From assembly GCA_021372715.1 (NCBI GenBank), contig JAJFTX010000195.1, positions 1 through 17,338 on the forward strand: a stretch of 17,338 bases of DNA, given 5' to 3'. Both the position numbers and the translations under genes were made by a program. Within the stretch, counting starts at the first letter, position 1; every line of letters starts with the position of its first letter. The notes beneath the pieces are model-generated. The model saw only the letters and a list, made by a program, of their open reading frames with translations. It was not told where the DNA came from and did not search any database. The stretch is from Methanobacterium sp. (GTDB taxonomy: Archaea; Methanobacteriota; Methanobacteria; Methanobacteriales; Methanobacteriaceae). Shown in pieces: positions 1 through 6,026 of this stretch.

Positions 1-1
1 G

Positions 2-229
2 AAAAGTGCTAAATCCATGCATTTAATGGAGGAACAGGGAGAACTGGATGCTGCCTTAAGTAAATTATCTGCAATGGAATCGGATAGGTAGAAAAATTTA
101 GATAAATCCACGGTAAAGCAAACCAATCTGGTAGCAGCTCAGGCCCTAGTCATTGAACTTCAGAATCTTATGGGTAAGGTAGCAGCCGAGGGAACCATCC
201 GTAGATGCATGCGAAAGATGTTTGATTAA
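2..229 (+). pseudogene. 3' remnant of an unidentified helical protein with in-frame TAG
   Basis: The frame starting at base 2 is open from the left edge to TAA at 227-229, except for one TAG at 89-91. Both halves look like real protein: an acidic helical stretch before the TAG (EEQGELDAALSKLSAMESDR) and a helical stretch after it (AAQALVIELQNLMGKVAAEG) ending in RRCMRKMFD. No ATG with a ribosome site lies just after the TAG, so the second half is unlikely to be a separate gene. I do not recognise the family. Options are a degraded gene, a sequencing error, or read-through or recoding of the amber codon. The simpler alternative, that the gene really ends at 91 and the remaining 45 open codons are chance, cannot be excluded. 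The 5' part is outside the window. Confidence 0.45.
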
Positions 230-383
230 TGATAAATGGGAAATTTATTTAATTAATTGAATTAAAGAGTTTTTAGAATATTAAATACCTTAATTCGATA
301 AAAAAATATTTAAAAATTAATTTTTGATTATATTGCTCCGGGAGTCATTATAGTATGATTTCCCACTGAAACTACACAGAAAA

Positions 384-445
384 AGTAATACTAAATTATA
401 ATTTAATACTAACTTTTAAATAAGATCAACATTAAAATTTATAAA
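384..445 (+). promoter_or_regulatory. Promoter region of the HcgG-like gene (TATA box plus repeated TAATACTAA)
   Basis: A TTTATAAA box lies at 438-445, placing a start site near 467, about 20 bases before the preferred ATG at 488. Upstream, TAATACTAA occurs twice as a direct repeat (386-394 and 404-412, 18 bp apart). The first copy is part of AGTAATACT (384-392), a 9-mer that recurs upstream of other genes here. The rest of the gap (230-383) is AT-rich and shows no gene, apart from a short GC-richer stretch near 335-345. Confidence 0.45.
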
Positions 446-487
446 ACCCTGAATAATTATGATGAACAGGCCAGGAAGATGATTCAA

Positions 488-1993
488 ATGCAAGATTTAA
501 TAAACGAAGCCGTAAATGATATGGATATAGCACTGGAACTTTCTAAATCGCCGAAAAACGTTGTTGAAACGGTTGATAGCATCTCGCAGCTTAGTACTGA
601 AGAAGCTATTAAACTGGGAATGAATTTTAAAAGATTTCCTCTGGGATGTGATTTAACTGAGGTGGTAGTAGGAACTTGTGCATCAGACCTGGAAAAACAG
701 GATCTTCTAGGCAACTGTATATTGGCCAATATGATAGGAGCTTCTATTCATATATGTTCCTATGCTTTTGCTGATATAGCAGAAACCCATGGAATGAGGG
801 GAATCGATATCATGAGAGAAGTTAGTGCGGTCACGGATGTTCCTCTGGATCTTGACCATTTTGGTCATTATGGGCCTATGAGATTTCCCAAGGAAATTAT
901 CAGTTGTTCTGGGCAATGTTATTTTACTGGACCGCCATTTGAAGAATGTCCTCGGGAAAGGATACACTCCAGACTTATTGATAAAGAAAAAGCGGGGGAA
1001 ATAGATAGGGATGAGTGGGTTAAATTATCTTCTTCTGTGGCTGTGAATTTAACCAGTGAACAGGGTGGGGAAGGTCATGCAGCACCATTGAGGGAGGCAG
1101 AAGAAATTGCCACCTTGGCTAAAAAACATGGTAAAGGGTTGGAAGCTATAATGTTCATTGGAGATGGATATGATGACCTGATAACTGGTTTTGAAAAGGC
1201 CCTGGATATAAGTGCTGATGTTTTTGTCCTTGAAGGTGGACCCTTTAATATTTCCAAAAATAGGCTGGATAGCTTCGCCAAAGCTGTTGCCATGGCCAGA
1301 ATCTTAGCACCTGGAAAAGTGGTTGCTACCAACGGTGCCTATGAAGATGAATGTCGGATTGGTTTAAGGGCAGGATTGAATGCTATAATCACAGGGTTTC
1401 CTAAAAATCATCATGGCTATATGTGTGGATATTCCCCAGGTACAGCTCGTAGAGGGAACTTTGGTCTTCCTCGGGTTATTGAAATAATGAGAGAAGAAAT
1501 TAAATGTCAAACAACAAATGTTCCAATTCAAAGGGGTGAACTGGAGGCATTAGCCCGGGCAGTTAAGATAGTAGGTAGTGAAAATATATATCCTAAAAAA
1601 ATTGGATCTTTACCAGTAGGAGATGCTCATTGGGCTGTTTTAGCTAACTCCAATCTATATAATAAGATAACCATAGGGAAATCAGTTAAAGATATCCCGG
1701 ACGTAATAAATGGTGATAGTGTGGCTTTATTAGGGGGTAGATTTGTCTCATGGGCAGTGACTGAAGAGATTGATGGTTTAGTGGATGAAATAATTATTAG
1801 TGACACTGATCCGTGGGTTGAGAAGGCGACGGTTAATATTTTAAGAGATGAAATGAATTCAAATATTATTGCCGCAGGATCTGATGATAAGACAGCTTCT
1901 TCTAATTGTGAAAATAGTATTATAACTTCCACAGTCCCCTATGTAGTTAATAAAATAGTTAAGAGGATAAATGGGGTTGTTACTTTGATATAG
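488..1993 (+). CDS. hcgG: Probable HcgG/HmdC-like protein ([Fe]-hydrogenase FeGP cofactor biosynthesis)
   Basis: A 501-aa soluble protein. The N-terminal two thirds looks like a TIM-barrel-type domain rich in conserved-looking Cys and His: LDHFGHYGPMR near residues 122-132, CX3CX9C at C140, C144 and C154, then KNHHGYMCGY. The C-terminal part (about 409-500) looks Rossmann/methyltransferase-like: GDSVALLGG at 409, then an acidic strand end IISD at D439. Known of the family, from memory: HcgG/HmdC is a methanogen protein with a fibrillarin-like region, required with HcgA-F to build the iron-guanylylpyridinol cofactor of Hmd. The match to HcgG rests on domain pattern and recollection, not a search; no hmd or other hcg gene is in the window. 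Start: ATG 488 is preceded by GATGAT at a 4-base spacing, as for neighbouring genes; ATG 479 is the alternative (504 aa). Other possibility: an uncharacterised methanogen-specific metal or cluster protein. Confidence 0.6.
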   Translation: MQDLINEAVNDMDIALELSKSPKNVVETVDSISQLSTEEAIKLGMNFKRFPLGCDLTEVVVGTCASDLEKQDLLGNCILANMIGASIHICSYAFADIAETHGMRGIDIMREVSAVTDVPLDLDHFGHYGPMRFPKEIISCSGQCYFTGPPFEECPRERIHSRLIDKEKAGEIDRDEWVKLSSSVAVNLTSEQGGEGHAAPLREAEEIATLAKKHGKGLEAIMFIGDGYDDLITGFEKALDISADVFVLEGGPFNISKNRLDSFAKAVAMARILAPGKVVATNGAYEDECRIGLRAGLNAIITGFPKNHHGYMCGYSPGTARRGNFGLPRVIEIMREEIKCQTTNVPIQRGELEALARAVKIVGSENIYPKKIGSLPVGDAHWAVLANSNLYNKITIGKSVKDIPDVINGDSVALLGGRFVSWAVTEEIDGLVDEIIISDTDPWVEKATVNILRDEMNSNIIAAGSDDKTASSNCENSIITSTVPYVVNKIVKRINGVVTLI

Positions 1994-2002
1994 TATTAGT
2001 TA

Positions 2003-2057
2003 TTTTTTGAATATTTAATTTTTTTAGATGAATTAGTAGGGATAGATAAATATTCAA
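2003..2057. terminator. Bidirectional 3' end: T-tracts and an 11-bp inverted repeat
   Basis: Two T runs (2003-2008 and 2019-2025) follow the stop codon at 1991-1993, as in archaeal T-rich terminators. They sit around a perfect inverted repeat, TTGAATATTTA (2007-2017) against TAAATATTCAA (2047-2057). The right arm covers the stop codon of the convergent radical SAM gene, so one structure could mark the 3' ends of both transcripts. Confidence 0.5.
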
Positions 2058-3051
2058 TCATCCAGCAAATTTGTCCAAGGCTCTAAAATTACGGCGGGAC
2101 AATAGCTATTTTCAGGACATTCTCCACAGTTCCTGGGTTTACGGTAACAGCCGGCATTATTTAGAAAACCATAGATGGTGTTCAAGTTATCATTGGTTAA
2201 ATAGTCAATCAATAAATTGCAGCCAGGATGGTAACCGGAATAATCAACGTTCTTAAGACCTAATTCGTGGCAATCTTCCACAAGCTTCTGCATATAGGCT
2301 CGACTAGGGGTGGGATAGTAATAGAGCATGAAATGAGGTCTGAATCCCACCAGCCGGTAATGTATGGACGGATATATTTCTTTAATAAATCGAGCGATTT
2401 CATGGATTTCTTTAAAGTTTATCCCGGGAATGACTACAGTACGGAATACCCTAATCTTTTCCGAATGCTTCCTGGCCAGCCACTCTGCATTCTCCAGCAC
2501 AGGCTCAGAAGGCGCACCGGTAAGGGCCTGATGTAATTCACTATTAAAGGCTTTTATTTCGAAGTTAAGATATGATGAAATTTTATAAGTCTTTTCATCG
2601 TCTTTCTGGTAGAAAAGCCGTTAGTGGCCAGGCCAACATCCATTTGAGGCTGCTGCCGACTAAGGAGATTCACCACTTCTTCCAAGTAAGGAGTATGAAT
2701 AGAAGGTTCTCCGCCGGTGAAATTGAGCTTATTTACGCCATTAATTTGGGCAAATGGAGTTTCAATTGCTTCTAAAGTTTCCTCAGCTAATAAATCAGGT
2801 TCTACATATCCTCGATATCTCCAGCCTGAGTCAGGATACTGGGAGATACGATAAGCATTACAGTAGGCACAGACAAATGAACATCCTAATAGTGTGACTG
2901 AATAACTCTTCAAAACCCGTGTAAAGTTTGTATATGCTATCTCAGGTAATCCAACCCGACAGACTCCTTTCTCTCCTGCAAGACGATTTACTCCACACTT
3001 CCAGGAGCATAGTTTACATTTTTTTAATTCTTTAAGATATCTTAAATTCAT
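2054..3051 (-). pseudogene. PflX-type radical SAM protein, frameshifted
   Basis: Read from ATG at 3051 to TGA at 2056-2054, the gene is 998 nt, one base short of a 332-aa frame. The N-terminal part has a four-Cys site (C12, C15, C19, C31; CX2CX3CX11C followed by GVNRLAG), the radical SAM triad CX3CX2C at C57, C61 and C64, and the SAM-binding TGGEPS. The frame breaks in an A4T3 tract (2578-2584 on the plus strand); shifting by one base restores NFEIKAFNSELHQALTGAPS and the rest. The C-terminus has another Cys set, CX6CX2CX5C, near NCGECPENSYC, a possible auxiliary cluster site. This matches the COG1313/PflX-like family (pyruvate formate-lyase activase homologues of unknown substrate). Either a recent pseudogene or a sequencing error in a homopolymer; both halves are otherwise intact. 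The gene is convergent with the HcgG-like gene, so no operon link is implied. Confidence 0.8.
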
Positions 3052-3237
3052 TTAAAATCCACATTAGCCAAATTTATTTTGGTGAAATGAATCTTGCTAA
3101 TCGCTTATAAGGCTTTATAATAGTATAAATAGGCTAAAATTATTTATTATATCTAAATTTGGAATTATTTGGTATTTTTGCATTCTAATTTTTAAGTCAA
3201 CTTTGATTAGTTAAGTTTTTATAGAAATAAATTATAT

Positions 3238-3270
3238 TTTTTAATATAAATAGTTTGTTTAGTAATACTT
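3238..3270 (+). promoter_or_regulatory. TATA box of a probable leaderless transcript
   Basis: An AATATAAA box (3243-3250) is centred about 25 bases before ATG 3271, the usual archaeal TATA-to-start distance. No ribosome site precedes the ATG. Together these suggest transcription begins at or next to the start codon. AGTAATACTT lies directly before the ATG (3261-3270), where a bound repressor would block initiation. The remaining gap (3052-3237) is AT-rich; it must also hold the promoter of the divergent radical SAM gene but shows no gene. Confidence 0.5.
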
Positions 3271-3837
3271 ATGATTAAAAATTCCCCGAATATGTATTAT
3301 CCTGCGTTTACAGGAGGGATTTCCATCAGCTATTATGGGGCAAAAGAACTGCAGAAACAGGATTTATTCCGTTATAATGTACAAAGATTCCTTTTTAGCC
3401 TGATCGACGATGAATTTGGCTATGGATATATTGCAGATTATCATCAGGATATTATTGATATGGAATCCTATTATATCATACCAGATAAAAATAATTTCTA
3501 CGTGGCCATTGATCATAAAACCAATAAGATCATAGGTAGTATTGGGATAAGAGCTTATGATAGGGATTTTATAAATTTTAAAGATGTTTACAATCCGAAA
3601 ACTACAGCCAGTATCTGGAGAGTTTTTGTAGATAGGCCCTGGCGTAGAAATGGAGTTGCTTCAGCACTGGTAAAATTAGGAGAAGAATTTTGTCAAGAAA
3701 AAGAATATGAAAAAATATACCTTCACACTCAAAAAACAGTGGAAGGATCACTTGATTTCTGGCTATCAAAGGGATATAGAATAGTCGAAGATACAAATAA
3801 TAATTATAAAACGGTGCATATGGAGAAAAAGTTGTGA
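3271..3837 (+). CDS. GNAT family N-acetyltransferase
   Basis: A 188-aa single-domain protein. The acetyl-CoA-binding signature of the GNAT fold is clear: strand SIWRVFVDRPW followed by RRNGVASAL (R125-R126-N127-G128-V129-A130, the R/Q-x-x-G-x-A/G motif) and helix VKLGEEFCQEKEYEKI. An upstream strand (FYVAIDHKTNKIIGSIGIR) and a C-terminal segment (LDFWLSKGYRIVED) also fit the fold. Expected chemistry is transfer of an acetyl group from acetyl-CoA to an amine; the substrate cannot be read from the sequence. It stands alone on the plus strand between two minus-strand units. ATG 3271 fits a leaderless start; ATG 3292 is an alternative without better support. Confidence 0.85.
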   Translation: MIKNSPNMYYPAFTGGISISYYGAKELQKQDLFRYNVQRFLFSLIDDEFGYGYIADYHQDIIDMESYYIIPDKNNFYVAIDHKTNKIIGSIGIRAYDRDFINFKDVYNPKTTASIWRVFVDRPWRRNGVASALVKLGEEFCQEKEYEKIYLHTQKTVEGSLDFWLSKGYRIVEDTNNNYKTVHMEKKL

Positions 3838-3863
3838 TAAATATTTATTAAAAATTTTAATCT

Positions 3864-4064
3864 TTATTTTGGGTTTTCAATAAAAATCTCCAAGGTACCA
3901 TCTATATTTACCAAAGTTTTAACCTTTAAAACTTCATCATCAATGTAGAGGAGGGTATTAATGGTTTTAGTCGTGTGAAAACTCTGTAAATTGATGTTCT
4001 TTTTTCCTTTAATTTTATGTTCTTTTATTTTTTCAGGTGACTTAGGAGACATTACTAACCACAT
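3864..4064 (-). CDS. Small hypothetical protein (66 aa)
   Basis: A basic N-terminal half (SPEKIKEHKIKGKKNIN) is followed by a beta-like half (NTLLYIDDEVLKVKTLVNID, then GTLEIFIENPK). I recognise no family. The composition looks like real protein rather than random AT-rich translation. It follows the DUF2149 gene after a 58-base gap on the same strand, so it could be the last gene of that unit, or have its own promoter (TTTAAAAATTAAAT just upstream, 4073-4086). No clear ribosome site precedes ATG 4064; ATG 4052 (MSPKSPEK) is an equal candidate and would suit a leaderless start. It is convergent with the GNAT gene, with 26 T-rich bases between the stops. Confidence 0.5.
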   Translation of the reverse strand: MWLVMSPKSPEKIKEHKIKGKKNINLQSFHTTKTINTLLYIDDEVLKVKTLVNIDGTLEIFIENPK

Positions 4065-4122
4065 TTTGACTATTTAATTTTTAAAGGATGAAAAATGAAA
4101 AATATAAAAGGAATTTGGTATA

Positions 4123-4455
4123 TTATCCCCCTACCATGATCAACTTTCCAGTTGTCGGATCTTTGTAAACGGTACCCATCTCTACATATCCTTCACCTGA
4201 TCCAGAAGAAGTATCTGGTGTGTCATTTAATTCTTTACCCATTTTGATTTCAGCTGCTTTTTTCATGGCTTCCATGGTTTCTTTTTTTTCCTCTGGACTG
4301 GAATCTGAGAATAACACATTTTGCATGTTCCAAGATACAACTAGAAAAATAAGAAATCCCACAGATAATACGAGCATGGCGTCTACCAGGTTGGCTGATC
4401 CGGCCATAGGATCCTCATCATGATCTAACAGCAAACGCCGTTTTCGTCTTAGCAT
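4123..4455 (-). CDS. DUF2149 protein, ExbD/TolR-like motor subunit
   Basis: A 110-aa protein with a short basic and acidic N-terminus (RRKRRLLLDHDEDP), one transmembrane helix and a C-terminal domain likely on the outer face. The start of the helix, ANLVDAMLVLSVGFLIFL with Asp at residue 25, resembles the ExbD/TolR signature (ExbD: FIDVMLVLLIIFM) whose Asp is the essential proton-carrying residue. The DEDPMAGSANLVDAML pattern matches what I remember of DUF2149. A C-terminal GYVEMGTVYKDPTTGKL segment is beta-like. Expected role, inferred: partner of the adjacent ExbB-like protein in a proton-driven complex. Its ATG lies inside the ExbB-like gene (38-base overlap, different frame) behind GGAGGT, so the two are probably translationally coupled. 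Confidence 0.8.
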   Translation of the reverse strand: MLRRKRRLLLDHDEDPMAGSANLVDAMLVLSVGFLIFLVVSWNMQNVLFSDSSPEEKKETMEAMKKAAEIKMGKELNDTPDTSSGSGEGYVEMGTVYKDPTTGKLIMVGG

Positions 4456-5092
4456 TATCTAAAACCTCCAATACAGATTCTGCCAGTGTATCCAGTGTTG
4501 ATAAATTATCTTCATACCATCTTCTCCTCACTTTGGATATAACATAAGCCACTCCTCCAGCAGCCAGACCAACTACAGTGGTGTCGAAAGCTATGATTAT
4601 TGCCTGAGCAAGTGCGTTAATATCTCCAGCACCAAGAGCAGCTAAACCAGGCCCCATAGGAATTAAAGTTCCCATCAAACCAAGAGTTGGGCCTAATCTG
4701 GTCACTATATCTGTTTTTTCAAGACTTTTAGCTGCTTTTAACTCTTCACCTTCAATCAACTTCCGGGCTAAAGCTTCCCTTGATTTAGGACCTATATTTG
4801 GTGTGGATGCTATTTTAATAAGGACTTCTTTGCTACTTTTTGGCAGATCACTTTTGTTTACTTTTTCAATTATTTTATCTGGTGTGCCTGGATTGGATAT
4901 ACCTTTAATGATCTCTCCCGTTTTATCAGCGTCAAACCTTATTCTGCTAGAATGTTCTGAAATTAACCCTCCGAAGCTGACTATGGCATACACCATAAAT
5001 GCCAATAGACCAACAATCACGGGTATAAGAAGACTTTGAGATATAACATGTAAAACTGAACCTAACATTTCACTTCCGGGAATTGCTACCAT
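4418..5092 (-). CDS. MotA/TolQ/ExbB-type proton channel protein
   Basis: A 224-aa membrane protein with the family topology: one helix near the N-terminus (about 20-42), a long cytoplasmic loop (about 50-125) and two helices at about 132-155 and 160-186. The last two carry the family signature, RLGPTLGLMGTLIPMGPGL then AFDTTVVGLAAGGVAYVI; T142 and T172 fit the polar channel threonines of ExbB/TolQ. In this family an ExbB-type oligomer surrounds ExbD-type helices and passes protons to power work outside the membrane. Here the partner is the overlapping DUF2149 gene. Start: ATG 5092 has GGTGAT four bases upstream; a GTG at 5128 would give a longer frame overlapping the DUF2162 gene but has no ribosome site. 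The real gap to DUF2162 is therefore 19 bases, an operon. Confidence 0.88.
   Translation of the reverse strand: MVAIPGSEMLGSVLHVISQSLLIPVIVGLLAFMVYAIVSFGGLISEHSSRIRFDADKTGEIIKGISNPGTPDKIIEKVNKSDLPKSSKEVLIKIASTPNIGPKSREALARKLIEGEELKAAKSLEKTDIVTRLGPTLGLMGTLIPMGPGLAALGAGDINALAQAIIIAFDTTVVGLAAGGVAYVISKVRRRWYEDNLSTLDTLAESVLEVLDNAKTKTAFAVRS
4464..4469 (-). promoter_or_regulatory. Ribosome binding site inside the ExbB-like gene
   Basis: GGAGGT on the minus strand lies 8 bases before the DUF2149 ATG (4455), within ExbB-like codons for LEVLDN. It fixes the start and explains how a gene nested in the previous reading frame is translated. Confidence 0.75.
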
Positions 5093-5096
5093 TGAT

Positions 5097-5102
5097 ATCA
5101 CC
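5097..5102 (-). promoter_or_regulatory. Ribosome binding site of the ExbB-like gene
   Basis: GGTGAT on the minus strand, four bases before ATG 5092. It rejects the upstream GTG at 5128 as start and removes the apparent overlap with the DUF2162 gene. Confidence 0.75.
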
Positions 5103-5111
5103 TGTATTTTT

Positions 5112-5816
5112 TCATTGTAAAAGTTCACTAGTTTTCTTATTTATGTAAAATCCAAAGACTAATAGAAAAGCAACCCCTAATAATGCATATATTATAGTTT
5201 CAATTGAGGGTAATGTCATTGGACTCATTTTACTGGATAATACTGTGGCTATGTTGGGAATTACGATGGCTGACGCTAAGAAGTAAAAACCCATGAACAA
5301 CATGAAATTTCCCAGAACCACGGGGAATGGTTTCTTAAGGAATCTGGTTATGCTGTTTGAAAGTAAATAAAAAACTCCAATCATTACTGCTAAAAAAACT
5401 GCAGAATATTGGCCAATAACGAATGAAGAAGCCCCAATTACTGGTGACATGAGTATTATAACTGCAAGAACAGCCCCGAAACAACAAGGACAGGGTGCGA
5501 TCATAGCCATACAAGTGGCTGTAGATTGATTTTTACGATGAATTTTCCATTCTTTAACAGTATGGAATCCTGCATAAAGAATAACAGCAGCCATTAAAAG
5601 GAATATGACCGAATTATATTCATACATCAATTTGTACATGAAGTCAGTATATTCTGATGCTATTCTTGTTAGGATTAATATCCCTAAACCGTAGCCTACA
5701 GCAATTCCAGCTGCAACTTTTTTGGATAGATTGGCAAATCCCATTGCCATGCCTATTTTAAATGCAAAGAATAAAATCGCTGAAAGTATTCCCATTTGCC
5801 ATAATATTTCCCACAT
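5112..5816 (-). CDS. DUF2162-type polytopic membrane protein, putative transporter
   Basis: A 234-aa integral membrane protein with about six or seven helices (roughly 5-27, 34-52, 68-86, 105-128, 134-152, 164-188, 207-225). The fourth helix starts with a Cys cluster: C102, then APCPCC with C109, C111 and C112, then FGAV. From memory the DUF2162 family is called a predicted transporter and keeps company with CobN-like, ExbB-like and DUF2149 genes; the general look (small, polytopic, PC motif at a helix start) recalls the LysE/CcdA-like superfamily. The substrate is unknown; the Cys cluster could bind a metal, carry reducing equivalents outward, or line a transport path. First gene of a three-gene operon with its own promoter. 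ATG 5816 is chosen because GTGAT lies four bases upstream; that GTG (5825) is probably part of the ribosome site rather than the start. Confidence 0.78.
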   Translation of the reverse strand: MWEILWQMGILSAILFFAFKIGMAMGFANLSKKVAAGIAVGYGLGILILTRIASEYTDFMYKLMYEYNSVIFLLMAAVILYAGFHTVKEWKIHRKNQSTATCMAMIAPCPCCFGAVLAVIILMSPVIGASSFVIGQYSAVFLAVMIGVFYLLSNSITRFLKKPFPVVLGNFMLFMGFYFLASAIVIPNIATVLSSKMSPMTLPSIETIIYALLGVAFLLVFGFYINKKTSELLQ

Positions 5817-5820
5817 AATA

Positions 5821-5825
5821 ATCAC
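5821..5825 (-). promoter_or_regulatory. Ribosome binding site of the DUF2162 gene
   Basis: GTGAT on the minus strand, four bases before ATG 5816, the same spacing as the sites of the ExbB-like gene and the shorter cobN-like gene. It argues against starting at GTG 5825. Confidence 0.55.
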
Positions 5826-5903
5826 TTTAATTTAAAAATTCCAGATATATAATAATTTCTATTTAATTAGTATTATTACTTTTTCTCCTTTTTAAGTTCA
5901 ATA

Positions 5904-5935
5904 AGTAATACTTAGCATGTAGTAATACTTTATAA
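5904..5935 (-). promoter_or_regulatory. Promoter of the DUF2162-ExbB-DUF2149 operon with two operator-like repeats
   Basis: On the minus strand TTATAAAG (5928-5935) is a TATA box predicting a start near 5906. AGTAATACTT occurs twice (5904-5913 and 5921-5930, 17 bp apart); with one flanking base it becomes AAGTAATACTT, a 5-bp inverted repeat around one base. One copy covers the predicted start, the other the downstream edge of the TATA box, a natural layout for repression. A related AGTATTATTACT lies at 5869-5880. A second TATA-like ATTATATAT near 5846-5854 could give a short-leader transcript. Confidence 0.5.
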
Positions 5936-5990
5936 TCAACATCCAGTCTAAATTTATTACTTATTTTTCTTTTTAGCTATTCAACTTACG

Positions 5991-6026
5991 AAAATAAAAA
6001 AATAAAAAAATAAAAAACGTTTTTTT
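5991..6026 (-). terminator. Terminator of the shorter cobN-like gene
   Basis: Immediately after the TAA (6027-6025), the minus strand reads A6-CG-T6, a short palindrome, followed by repeated T tracts broken by single A bases down to about 5991. This is a typical archaeal oligo-T terminator and separates this gene from the membrane-protein operon, which has its own promoter 60-120 bases further on. Confidence 0.65.

Noticed and set aside
479..1993. Methanogenesis marker protein 14 or DUF2193 as identity of this gene
   Set aside because: The N-terminal motifs I associate with those families are absent; the Cys/His-rich domain plus Rossmann-like C-terminus fits HcgG/HmdC better.
2578..2590. Programmed -1 frameshifting in the radical SAM gene
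   Set aside because: The tract reads AAA TTT in the zero frame and does not fit the X-XXY-YYZ slippery heptamer; a one-base deletion explains the break more simply. Slippage at AAA is not fully excluded.
5112..5128. Apparent overlap of the ExbB-like and DUF2162 genes
   Set aside because: It depends on a GTG start at 5128 without a ribosome site; ATG 5092 with GGTGAT four bases upstream removes the overlap.
5885..5890. AAGGAG ribosome-site-like sequence in the leader of the membrane operon
   Set aside because: No ATG, GTG or TTG follows at a usable distance on the minus strand.
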